Below, in pieces: positions 46,165-59,200 of a stretch of DNA of 64,000 nt (its first letter is position 1; each line of letters begins with the position of its first letter). The stretch is from assembly GCA_951640165.1 (NCBI GenBank), contig OX621259.1, forward strand, positions 5,332,001-5,396,000, in the 5' to 3' direction. Both the position numbers and the translations under genes were made by a program. Under the pieces are notes generated by a model that searched no databases, had not been told where the DNA came from, and saw only the letters and a list, made by a program, of their open reading frames with translations. The DNA comes from Pseudoips prasinana. Its lineage: Eukaryota > Arthropoda > Insecta > Lepidoptera > Nolidae.

Positions 46165-46810
46165 CTCCTTTTTTCTTAGTCCTCCAAACGTAATCGGAGC
46201 AATGCTTAAAAATGAATCCACAGTTAAATACAACCAAATGTTGACCAAAATCAAGGAACTAAAACACTCCAAACGACTCATAAAAGGAGTAGACAAGAGC
46301 TGGTCCAAAAAGTTTTGGTAATACAGCAGAAACCAGCTATAACTAATAGAGCAGTATTCACGGGCCACTACGGCACCAACTATCACCTACACAAACTGGG
46401 ACGGTCGAATAGCCTAATCTGCAGAACCTGTGGGTAAGAAAATGAAATAATGCTGCATTTTTTTTATTTATACAAAAAAAACTTAAACTAATTACATAAT
46501 TTTGGATGGAATCATAAACTCATTAGAGTTTGTCCGTGCATCAGAGTCATCGATTCTTTATAGGTAACCAGCATATAAAATGCAAATGCGATGCATTGGC
46601 AAGACACAGAATAACTATCCTGGGGCTGGCATATCCAGAACTAGGAGACTACAAGGATCTACCCCCTAAGAAGCGTACTGGAATAATAATGCCTGGAAGA
46701 GATCGTTTTTAGCGATAAGGCCGCCAATTGCATTAAAATAAGCTAATTTTCTTTTTATATTTATTGTTTTGTATTACTTATTTTTGCAATAAAGTGTACT
46801 TCTTCTTCTT
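46165..46810 (+). mobile_element. Jockey/R1-like LINE C-terminal fragment
   Basis: Frame pieces FTGHYGTNYHLHKLGRSNSL, then ARHRITILGLAYPELGDYKD, the RNase H / C-terminal region of such LINEs, followed by GGAAGAGATCG, AATAAAG and a (CTT)n tail. About 360 nt upstream of the gene C start. Confidence 0.65.
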
Positions 46811-47167
46811 CTTCTGGATTATGTGCAGACGGAATAAAACCCAGTGTAGGATAGTACAAAAGATCTTGAAGGGTCGAAGTGCTGTACGCAAGTACACCCC
46901 AACAAATATAAGATATTAGTCCGCATTATTGTAATGTACAACTCTGGAACCTTACATTGTGCGTGTCCCGATACGCACTTGGGCACATTTCTAAGTATAT
47001 GATAAATTGTATAGATGTATGTCACTGAATACTTTATTTATATACATAGTGTTGGATGTGCGGGGCGATATCATCATGTGGCAATAAAAATTCCAATGTT
47101 ACAGTTATTTACATTGTAATTTTAATCTACTAAGTTTTAAAGCTAAATCTAAATAAAGATTCATAAA

Positions 47168-47219
47168 ATGGAATGCAAAATGGTGAACGTGATTGATACT
47201 GGTGTCGCAAAGAAATCAA
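47168..47219 (+). CDS. Gene C exon 1
   Basis: MECKMVNVIDTGVAKKS plus one base; donor GTAAAT as in gene B. A second in-frame Met at codon 5 is an alternative start. Confidence 0.75.
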
Positions 47220-50200
47220 GTAAATATATATTTTTTTAATTTATTAATACTCAGATGCCACTTGCAACAAGTGTCTGCGAGTGGGTATATCGGACTCGCA
47301 CCAGCTAAGCTATCCTGTCGTGGACTTCTTTTGGCGCCTGCGAGGAGAGCTCCGAGTACGCTACTCCAGTGCCATGCGGTGTGGGACACGTTCTTTGCAA
47401 GGACAATACCATGTTCTCCCGGATTACTGGCTTTTACCAACTGACACAGCGAGTGCACCGCAAACAGGGGCTCTACCGGCTAAGTCTTCAAACATCGATT
47501 TCTTAAATGGCATTCAAATAAAGAAAGGTTAAAAATGACTTAATCAATCGTTAAATTGACTTCAACGTTGAGAATCGATTCCGGACCATTTATGACGTCA
47601 CATGTGCTCATGGAAGCCGATTTAACGATTATAAGTTTTTTTAACCTTTATTTATTTGTACGCCATTTAAGAAATCGATGTTCGGCGACTTAGCCGGTAG
47701 AGCCCCAGATCGCTGTCTTCCCAGAACTGCACTTAGCGGTAGTAGAGGTCACTTGAAGGTTAGACACCTAAGCCAGTTGATTGCTGAGTGACCACCTATA
47801 TGGCTAAATCTCTGAGTCTCTCCGTCCTTCGGAAGGAACTTTAACTATTGTATATCAATACTAGTGGTGCCCCGCGGTTTTACTCGAGTTAAAATTTATA
47901 AATTATCACAGCTCCTCCCCCGTAGTTAATAGCGTAATAATATGTAGCTTATATGTTGACCCGACCTCTTAGTAATATTCATACAAAATTTGAAGTAAAT
48001 CCATGCAGTACTTTTAGAGTGTAGCCTGGACATACATACAAAAAAACAGACAAAAATTCTAAAAACTATATTTTGGGCTTCGGTATTGCTTGTAGAACAC
48101 GCCCCAAGTATCCTTTAAAAAAAATCAATGTACAGTTTTGACTTTCCTACGATTTTATTACATGTATAGATAATATCATAATATAGTATTGTATTATACA
48201 CCCGTGCTTCGGAGAGTACGTAAAACCGTCAGTCCTGTACCTGACTTCTTTCCGGTCGTGTCGCTAGGCGCCCCATCGGATCATGAGAGTGATGGAATAG
48301 AAAGTGCTCCTGTGTTTGCGCACACACTTGTGCACTATAATATGCCCGACGCAGATGGCTAATCTCTATTGAGACTGGCCGCCGTAACCGAAATTCGGCT
48401 GGGAGGACATTATTATTATTAATATTGTGTAATGACTACCAACCGGTCAAAACACAATATTATATATTACTAGCTGTGCCCCGCGGTTTAACCCGCGTTA
48501 AACTTTATAAATGATCACAGCTCCTCTACCGTAGGTGATAGCGTGATAATGTGTAGCTTATATGTTGACCCGACCGCGACCTCTCAGTAACATTCATGCA
48601 AAATTTGAAGTAAATCCATTCAGTACTTTTTGAGTTTAGCCCGGACATACACAGACAAATAGACAAAAATTCTAAAAACTATTTTTTTGGCTTAGATATC
48701 GATTGTAGAACACGCCCCAAGTATCCTTTTAAAATAAAATTAATTGTACAGTTTTGACTTTCCTACGATTTTATTACATGAATAGATATTGATATACAAT
48801 AGTTGGTTTGAATAATTATGTTTATTATACCTATACAACATGTTGTTACGAATTTTGCATTTGCTGAGCTACTAAAATTTGATAGTTTGGAAGCTGTTTT
48901 CAATATGAATCTTTCACACGCAGATGAATATATTAGTTGGATATGTTTCGTGATAAAAACTGATAGATGGTCCCTTCATTGATGAATGGTCTAACCTATT
49001 TTCGGTAATAGCGACCACTTGAACTCCTAGTCGGTACGGCGTTGGTGCGCTGGTGCCATTAGTGCTACCAATGGCTTTCATGGCCCGTTGGCGTGGTTGG
49101 TAAATGCTTGCTTTTCACGCGGCAAGTTGTGGGTTTGATTCCCACCCAGGATAGATATTTGTGTGCATGAACATGTCTGTTTATCCTGAGTCTGGGTGTA
49201 AGTATCTATATAAGTATGTATTTACAAAAGAAAAGTAGTATATGTAGTATATCAGTTATCTGGTTTCCATAGTACAAGCTCTGCTTAGTTTGGGGTCAGG
49301 TGTCCGTGTATGGATAATGTCCCAGGATATTATTAAAGCCGATCTTCTAAGTGAACTGTCGTGCGTACTGAACGCACATGAGTTTCCCATCAACATAATT
49401 GTATTGAATAGACGATGAGTGCCGGGCTATAAGTCTCTGCTGCGTGGAAGGTGCATTGGTCAACCCAAATGGGGTTGTCTTAAAACGATACGTTCCACGC
49501 CCTGGGACGTAGAATGCAGTCTTATCTCTATCCTCTTCCGCAATAGGCAATTGCCAAAAGGCTTGTGATAAATCTATGCTACTAAGGTAACGTGCATCTC
49601 TTAGGTTATCTCAGATATGTAAGGTAAATTATAGGCGTCCCGCTTTGTGACAGAGTTAAGCTTTCTACTGTCCAAACAAAACCGAGTGTCGGGCTATAAG
49701 CTAATCGCGTTTTGTATCGCTTCGCTGCTCTTCAAAATGCGTATTTGTCTCGTGACAAGCCTGCGACATTCATGTCATTGTGCTTCCAATCCTTCCCACT
49801 GAAAGTTCTCGATATTGCATCTTTTCATACGATATGTTTCTGAACATTTTATATATCTGAAGAATTTTCCTCCGCGTTTTCGCTTACCCTCATAAAGCAT
49901 ACTGTGACATTAACGAATATTTAAAAATAAGTCTCTAATTGCACTACATAAGTCAAAATATACTATTTTTTAATTTTGTATCTAATTTATTTTATTGTCA
50001 TTTTGTTTTCTGACATTACTTTTAATATATATATATTTTTATTATTATTATATAATTTATTAATTGACTTCATTGTATTAAATATTAGTGCAGGTCTATG
50101 AACCTAACGAAAATTTGTACGCCGTGTAGCTATGGCAAACATGACTGTTAAATCTTAAGTGTATTACTATATTGCATGCAAACTGTGTGTATACTCATGT

Positions 50201-53200
50201 TTGGACAAATAAATATCTTATCTTATCTCCTTCATTTCAAAATAAACGATATTCTGCGTCACACGCTTTCTGACGATGCGTCAGAAAAGTCTCCACTACC
50301 GAAGACGTCGTCTTAAATTCGACACAATGCCACCAACATTGGCTCTTATGGATACTATGTAGACATTTGAGGTGGAAACGGTCTCATTGTGACTGGGAAT
50401 CTCCTAAATTGTACCTGCCGGTATGTATGGATGATAATTAGTATCTAGGTTATCAAGAAAAAAACAAAAGCCATAATTATAATTTTGTTTATTTCAGAGG
50501 CTGTTTTTGGAGTGCGGCACCTACAAGCATTGATGTTGTACTTAGGTCTAATAGTAGCCTATTGCATGCGAATGAACATGAGTATGGCTATAGTTGCAAT
50601 GACAGACAAGGATGATGAAAATGTAAGAAAAATATATTTTGCTTAACTTGACAAGTATTTAATCTGTAACGTATAGATAACTAGCTGTGCCCGGCGGTTT
50701 TAACCGCGTCAAACTTTATAAATTATAGCCTATGTGTTACTCCAAGGTAAGAGCTAACTCCATATTAAATTTTATTAAAATCGCTCCAGCCGTTTAGATA
50801 TGAAGAAGTAACGTACACACTCACAAACTTTCGCCTTTATAATGTATTATAGCCTACTAGCTGTGCCCCGCGGCTTTACCCATGTTAAGCTTTATAAATT
50901 AGCCTATGGGTTAATCCAGGATGTCAGCTACCTCCATACCAAATTTTATTAAAAACGCTCCAGCCGTTTAGACGTGAAGCAGTAACAAACATACACACTC
51001 ACACAGTCACAAACTTTCGTATTAGTGTGATTAATGGTATCCGTGTATTCCTGTTGATATTTAAATTCAGATTACAGTTACTACTGTTAACTCGCTTGCA
51101 CTTAACGGTCGCATGTACAGACGCCAGAACATCAAGCTACCCCCATCTCTCAAATTTCCACAATTGAAAGTGAACCTTATGCATTTGTGATAAAGTTGAA
51201 AATCTATAAAAGAAATTTGACAGATTGCGGTAGCTGGATATGCTGGCGTCTGTACTTTGGTTAGCGCAGATGACGTGTCCATCACCATTTTACAAGGTTT
51301 TCTAATAATTATATTGATTTGCATATCCATTCTTCTAAGAACAAGAGGAGTTCACTAGCTTGATCAATTTGGCCACAAGTCCCATATCTTAGGCCTTTAT
51401 AGTTTTTTTTTAACAGTAATAATATTCTGGGACATTATTTATACACGGCCATCTGATCCCAAACTAAGCAGAGTTTGTACTATGGAAACCAGATAACTGA
51501 TATACTACTTTTCTTTTGTAAATACATACTTATATAGTTAATTATACCCAGAGTCAGGACAAACAGACATGTTCATGCACACAAATATTTGTCCTGGGTG
51601 GGAATTGAACCCGCGGCCATTCCCACCCGGCGTGAAAAGCAAGCATTTGCCAACCACGCCAACAGGCCCGTAAATAGATGGTTAGTATCCGTACATACTA
51701 GTCACTAACTTAAAGAAGATGAATAGAATTCTGATGCCTATGACAATGTCTAACTCTTGGACAGGGTAATTCAAGTCTATTTCAGCCCTTTGCTTTTCCA
51801 CTCTCTCGTCATCAAGCGCAAACTGTGGCACTTAAGGTCACTCGTCGGTATTAAAATTTACAGAAGACTGTGTTTCAAAATTATTTCCAAAGGAACTTTT
51901 CCAGTATAAGCTAAATAATAATAAATAAAATAAAAAAGGTTTTTATTCACGTAGACTTTAAAAAAGCGCTTGTAAATAGTCAGAACATGTTTGTAGTAAT
52001 ATAGTTGTATACATTATTATTTCTAGTAACATAGATATTTAGTTACACATTGTATGAAAACATTTATAAAATTTATTTTATTATAGCATTGATATTTAGT
52101 TATTTTTTTTTTTTTTAATTCGGGACTAGTTCCTCCCTCTTACCCACCACTGCAACCCCTGTAAGCCAGGATCAACAGTGGCACACAATGAAATGACACT
52201 GAGCGGTGAAGCTCAGGCATGTCCCGGGGAATCGCTTTAACTGTCTTGGATCCCGCAACGAATTTAATCAGAAACAGAAAAAAGGAGGAGTTAGAAAATG
52301 GATATTTAGCTAGCTCGTATCAAGTTATTGTCAAGAGATTATGTTTGATTATCTAGTTTAAGTCTAATATTTTTACTTCATATTGTCAATGGTTCTGTCT
52401 ATATTAAGGTATTATTATTATGACGGACCTTGTGTTAATAACGACGGTCGCGCTTTAATGCTACCACCGGATCCAATGCACCCCAACTGAGAAGACCCAG
52501 CGAAACAAACTCAGTAATGTAGTACAAACTCAGTAAACATAGTAAGTAATGTCCCCCAGGCCTGATTGTAACCCACCTAGCTAGTGCTGAGGTGGTGACC
52601 CTTTCGGCAGAACATGCAAGAATCGCAATTGTGTGTACATTTTCTTCAAATCTATGTATGTTATGTCTTGTAGAACTGTGTGTTGTATATTTGTACTCCT
52701 CATTTTCTTGTATGTTGTGCTGAATTAAATGATTTTCATTTCATTTCATAATTTGAGCCGCTCTCAATGAAGACTAGCCAACTGCGCAGAATATATTGTA
52801 GTCCACAAGTGTGTGCGCAATCACAGGGGCACTGCCTATTCCATTACTCTCATAATCCGAAGGGACGACTAGCGACACGACTGGAAAGAGAAAGGTACAG
52901 GACTGACGGCTTTACGTGCTCTCCGAAGCACGAGGGTGTAATACCGCCAACTCCCAGAATTCGGGCTGATACTGAGATTTTTTTTCTTTTTACAGCAAAG
53001 TCCCAAAATCACTTTTGGTCCGACCCGGGATTTGAACCCAGGACTTCGGTCTCCGCAGGTTTACTTATTAAATTGATTTTTTATTGCAGTCGTACGATTG
53101 GAGTATACAGAAGCAAAGCGTGATCCTATCTTCATTCTTCTGGGGGTATATAGTGCTACAGACTCCTAGCGGCGAGCTCGCGAGGAGGTTTGGGGGCATG

Positions 53201-56200
53201 ATTATCATCACATTGTGCATCTTGGTCAACTCTACGGTGACATTTTTTGTACCTCTTGCCGCTAATTATGTAAGTACTAGCTGTGCCCGCGACTTCGTCA
53301 CCACATTTCGTAATTACTTCATAAATGGTACTTTTGAATATCTTTAAATTGTTTCTCGTCTCAAATTCATAAAACATTCACATAAACCTTACATATTTCA
53401 ATACAAACTTTCACCCTTGAGGGTAAGGCTTTTACAAACTTTGAATGTCATATTTATTTATATCAATTGAACAGCCTAAAAAATAAGTTTCAAGCTTCTA
53501 GATCTAAAAATGACGATACATCCATACAACTTTTCATACCACCTTTCAACCCCTTACAACCCTTTTTTCGTATGAAAAAGTGGGCCATGGAAAAAGTATG
53601 TCCTTTCTCAGGCTCTAGACTATAGGATAGGTGTACTAAATTTGGTTTAAATCGGTTCAGTAGTTTTGGCGTGAAAGCGCGACGGATAGAAGAGTTATTT
53701 TCGCATTTGTAATATTAATATTAGGAAGCATTTATGAAATTATATATTTTATCATAAAATGTGTGTTTGCTGTGTAGCTGACAGCAAAGAATATCGCCAC
53801 CCCAATTTATCTCGGAGGTAGTACACAGAGAGATGCTGCTGCCCATTCTCTGGGAGATATTCCCTCGGATCGACTACTACGCCCCCCAGTAGTCGATCCG
53901 AGGGAATATCTCCCAGAGAACGGGCAGCAGCATCTCTCTGTGTACTATCTCCGAGATAAATTGGGGTGGCGATATTCTTTGCTGTCAGCTACATATAACC
54001 ATCATACTATGATCGCCAACCCGTCTGAACGGCGTGGTGATTATGGCATATCCTACCAAATCATGGACACAATTCCAATGTGGAAATGTTTTGGGGTGGC
54101 CTTTGTCCAGCAGTGGATGTCATTTGGCCGACATGTTAATGATGATGATGAAATGTGTACCGTGTCGATTTTACAGGAACAAACTGCACGGGAACCAAAA
54201 TCGTTACATTTCTGTTTATATTGCTCAATATCAATCCTTGTACATCATCTCATAAATAAGACATCCTTACACCAATCTGTCTAATTGCAAAACAAATTAA
54301 GCATATTAGATTTATTTATATGAAGATTTAATGTTACTTATTCAAGCGAAACAAGAAATGATTTGTAACTCATTTCTTGTTTCGCTTTTTATTCCGTTTT
54401 ATTTATAGATAGATAGATAGATAGATAAACTCTTTATTGTACACCAAAGTATTACAAAATAAAAAAAACTGTTTAAACCTTAAAAGTATACAATGGGCGG
54501 TCTTATCACAAAATGTGATCTCTTCCAGACAACCAAAGTAAAGATCGGAGAATGGAGTTATTGAGAGGGGCAGTTGTCGGTGTACAGATACATTACAAAT
54601 AGTACCTATGGGTACACATAATGAAAAAAGAAAAAGAAAAATATAAACATATTACAACTAATAAATACATATAATATATACAAATAATGTATTATGTTCC
54701 TAATTGTGTTGTGAGTCTTGTAGTGACAGATAGTGATTCTTGACAAGTCTTTGGAATTCTTGCAGACTTTGTGCACGTCTCACTATTAAAGGCAGTGCAT
54801 TCCACAATCGAACACTTTGTACGGAAAAAGATTTGTCAAGAAAATTAGTAGAATGCGCTGGCATTTTTAACTTGAGATTTTCCGACGATCTCAGCAATCT
54901 TGAATGTGACTCATGCAGGAAAGAAAACCGATTTTTGAGATAAAAGGGAGCGGATGGACTAAAAATAATGTTGTAGAGAAGTGTAAGAGTATGAGCATTC
55001 CGGCGAAGGCGTATAGGGAGCCACTTGAGCTTAGTACGAAATTCGGAAACATGATCATATTTACGGAGCCCAAATATGAATCTTATACAGACGTTCTGGA
55101 GACGCTCAAGTTTATCAAGCTGGGCCTCAGTGAGATCAAGATAGCTGACATCTGCATAATCTAGTATTGGGAGAAGAAGCGATTGTGCAAGGGCAGTTTT
55201 GGTGGTAATAGGTAAAAAATTTATTAATCTACGTAGAGATCCAAAGGAAGCATACAATCTACGACTAACATTCTTCATTTGGATATCCCAGGATAGGCAG
55301 CGGTCGAAAAAGAGACCAAGATTCTTAACGTTATCGGCTAAGGGAATTATATTGCCATCGAAATTAAGCTGTGGTAGTTGTGACCAGGAAACCCTAGATA
55401 TCATCCTAGAACTACCAACCACCATGACCTGTGTCTTGAGTGGGTTGACTTGTAGTCCGTGTGCACGGCTCCAGTTGCTTATTTTAGCCAGATCTGCATT
55501 TATTACGTCGACTGCTTCTGATAATTTGTCATTGGAAGCTTGGCAATAAATTTGAAGGTCATCCGCATAAAGGTGGTAGGAGGAGAGAAGTTGATTAGAG
55601 ATTGAATTTATGAAAATTGCGAAAAGTAGAGGAGATAAAACGCCGCCCTGAGGCACGCCTGCTGTAGTATTGCACCAAGAAGAACGAGTGTCATCAATAC
55701 AAATATACTGCCGGCGGCCAGACAGGTAACTGTCGAACCACTCAATTACTGTTGGAGATACGTTAAGAGAGCGTATGATTGCAAGCAATACGTCAAAATC
55801 CACGGCATTAAATGCGTTACTGAAATCCAGTAGTGCTAGCACTGTAAGATCTCCACGTTCCATGCCAGATCGAATGTCCTCCGTAATATGGACCAGGGCG
55901 GTGGTTGTACTATGTCCAGGACGGAAACCAGATTGGAAAGGATTGAGGAGATTATTTCTGGTAAGGAAAGCACTGATCTGGTTATGAACAAGGCGTTCAA
56001 GCACTTTAGAGAGGAAAGGCAAAATTGAAATTGGGCGATAGTCACCAAAGGAAGCGGGGTTGGACTTCTTGGGGAGAGGAATAATTTTGGCATTTTTCCA
56101 ATATAATATTTATTTTGTTTTCATTCATCTTTTTATCGCATGTTTTTTTATTAGTGTATTTTACAGCCTAAATAAATCTAATTTTGGCTGTAAGTAACCC

Positions 56201-59200
56201 AATATTTTTTTTTGTATTAAATACAAATGTCCTGTCTGCTTTAACTTTTGCTCATGCTAAGCATACGTGGGTAGGAGCATAATTTAGCCTTGAAGCATAT
56301 TGTAAGGTAATTAATTGGGCTTTTTGTTTATTTATAAAACACTAGCTTTTGCCCGCGACTTCGTTCGCGTGGAATAGTGTCTTCCGGCAGATTTTTGGTT
56401 TTACCCACATAGTTCCCGATCTCGCGGGATCTCTTCAAAAATGAAATGTGGAAGATATTCTAGGGAACTCTTCAAAAATCAACATAATGAGCTCTGCGTT
56501 TGAATTGAAGATATGTATACTCACTTAGGGCATTAAAGCCGTTATTGCCGATCGAAAAAGGCGAAAATGTTATTTTTCCCTTATTTTCAAAATATTATTT
56601 TTATTTGCCATTTCAGAAAAAAGATACTGTTTCTCCCTTGAAAAATTTTCTATTATTTTAGGCTTTAAACATTATTAAAGTTTCTTACACCAAGACATTT
56701 CTGTATACCACGTTTTGAGTTTTGCCATCCTTTGCAAAAATATATAGGTCTTGTGGTTTTGACACTCTTGAGCACGCAACGTAGAGTTGTCCATGGGAGA
56801 AACAGGCTTTTTCAAGATGTGCCCCCGCAACTTTAAGCGTTTGCCCTTGGGCTTTATTTATGGTCATTGCAAACGCAGTTTTCAGCGGAAACTAAACTCT
56901 TTTGAATTGGAATGGCAAATCAGTTGGAATGATGGGAATGCGGGGAATAATTACAGTTTCGCCTTTTGCCATTCCAGCCATAATAACGGCGTTAATGACA
57001 TTCCGTCCTAAATAGGTTACTTGTAACCATGTGCCGTTACATAGCCTTGGTGGATCTAGGTTTCTCATAAGCATCACAGGAACTCCAACTTTCAGCCTCA
57101 ACTTGTGAGAAGGCACTCCTGATAACTCTAAGGAGTTGAGAAACTCTGTTGGGTAAGATGTCACTTGCTCGGTATCCACGACGTTATCTACTGATAGATA
57201 CTCGATGACATCTCCCTCTACGTCAGAAATAATTTGGTCATTTATCCGGCCTACTATTTCATTTGTTGGCGCCAATATCGCCCTTTCGCATAACCATTCC
57301 CGATTTTCGATATTAGCGCGTAAATCCGGATAGACACTATTTTTGAAATTGTATGTGCTATCCACAATTTGGCATCATTCGCTGCTCAGCGTGATCATAC
57401 TCTCGGAATCGGTAGGCATACGATCCTCGCCGATCTTCAGAAGAGCAGCAGCATACTGCCCGGCTTGATAATCATTATGGAGTAATACTCGCATATTCGT
57501 CGACAGTACAACCATAGCACAGATGCTTTTAAACAGGCATTGATTTCATCTGCCGGTGTGCCCCTTGCTATAACCGGCAGGGTCTGCCGGAAGTCACCGG
57601 CCAATAGAACCACCATTCCTCCCATAATACCTTGATTGTTTTTTATGTCTTTCATCATGTGACGAAGTGCTTCGATTGCTCTTTTATGGGACATCGTACA
57701 TTCATCCCAAACCAGCAGTTTACATTGTTGGAACATTCTTCCACGCTCACTACTTTTACTTATGTTACAAACTCTCATTTCCTCCCAACGCCATCTATCG
57801 AGCATAGTGACAACTCGGATTATTTATCTATACTCCGTTCGGGCATTTTCTTTGTGCTAAAAGTTTTATTATATTGATATTATTTTTTTCATACCTTTTT
57901 ACTATTTATTTACTTTTTTCCGATGAATTAAAACAATAACATGAACCGAACTCGTGTAACGATCGACACCATTGCGCGATCACCAACTTGACATAGTATA
58001 GTACTAATAGAATTATCTATACTCCGTTAGAGCATTTTCTTTCTACTAAAAGTTGTATTATATTATATTTTCATACCTTTTTACTATTTATTTACATTTT
58101 TCCAATGAATTTTCAGTACGGAATTGATGCCGACTCTTGACCAATAGATGGCGCTGTATGTCCGGAATAAATTTTATTTTTTATTTTATTTTTGTAATAA
58201 AAACTATCCTATGTCCTTTCTCAAGTTCCAAACTACGTCTGTACCAAATTTCACACAAATCGGTTCAGTAGTTTAGGCGTGAAGCAAAGACAGACAGACA
58301 GACAGAGTTACTTTCGCATTTATAATATTAGTTTGGATTATTTTTTTCATACCTTTTTACTATTTATTTACTTTTTTCCGATGAATTAAAACAATAACAT
58401 GAACCGAACTCGTGTAACGATCGACACCATTGCGCGATCACCAACTTGACATAGTATAGTACTAATAGAATTATCTATACTCCGTTAGAGCATTTTCTTT
58501 CTACTAAAAGTTGTATTATATTATATTTTCATACCTTTTTACTATTTATTTACATTTTTCCGATGAATTTTCAGTACGGAATTGATGCCGACTCTTGACC
58601 AATAGATGGCGCTGTATGTCCGGAATAAATTTTATTTTTTATTTTATTTTTGTAATAAAAACTATCCTATGTCCTTTCTCAAGTTCCAAACTATGTCTGT
58701 ACCAAATTTCACACAAATCGGTTCAGTAGTTTAGGCGTGAAGCAAAGACAGACAGACAGACAGACAGACAGAGTTACTTTCGCATTTATAATATTAGTTT
58801 GGATTGATGCTGCTTTAAGTTCAACGCAGAAAAATAAATATTTTATTAAAATATTTAAACACATATAAAGCTCTATCGCACAAAACGACATTCATATGTT
58901 TTAATATACATATATTCAGACTCTTTCAACCTCTTTTGCAAATAAAAAAAACTTGTGTGTACTTATGTACACGCGTTAGAAGTTATACTTCTTAATATAC
59001 AACTTGAACATAGTTATCAATGTTCATACCACCTAGAACTAAGGTCATGCTGTTATTTCTAGTGAATTTTTCTCCATCGCGCGCGCAGCTGCGCGCGCAT
59101 CGTAAAAATTCACTCTCATCATTTTTCTCCATCGCGCCAAAAGAAGTATAACTTCAAAAACATCAATTGGAGTATAGTTTGAAATTATTCTTAATTTTAA

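Larger units (their letters stand above)
56342..58803 (-). mobile_element. Helitron with both termini, defective
   Basis: On the minus strand it starts A|TCCAAACTAATATTATAAA and ends with hairpin CGCGAACGAAGTCGCGGG, then CAAAAGCTAG|T, the canonical Helitron ends in an A|T site. The N-terminal Rep nuclease is missing and the helicase is broken. Confidence 0.8.
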
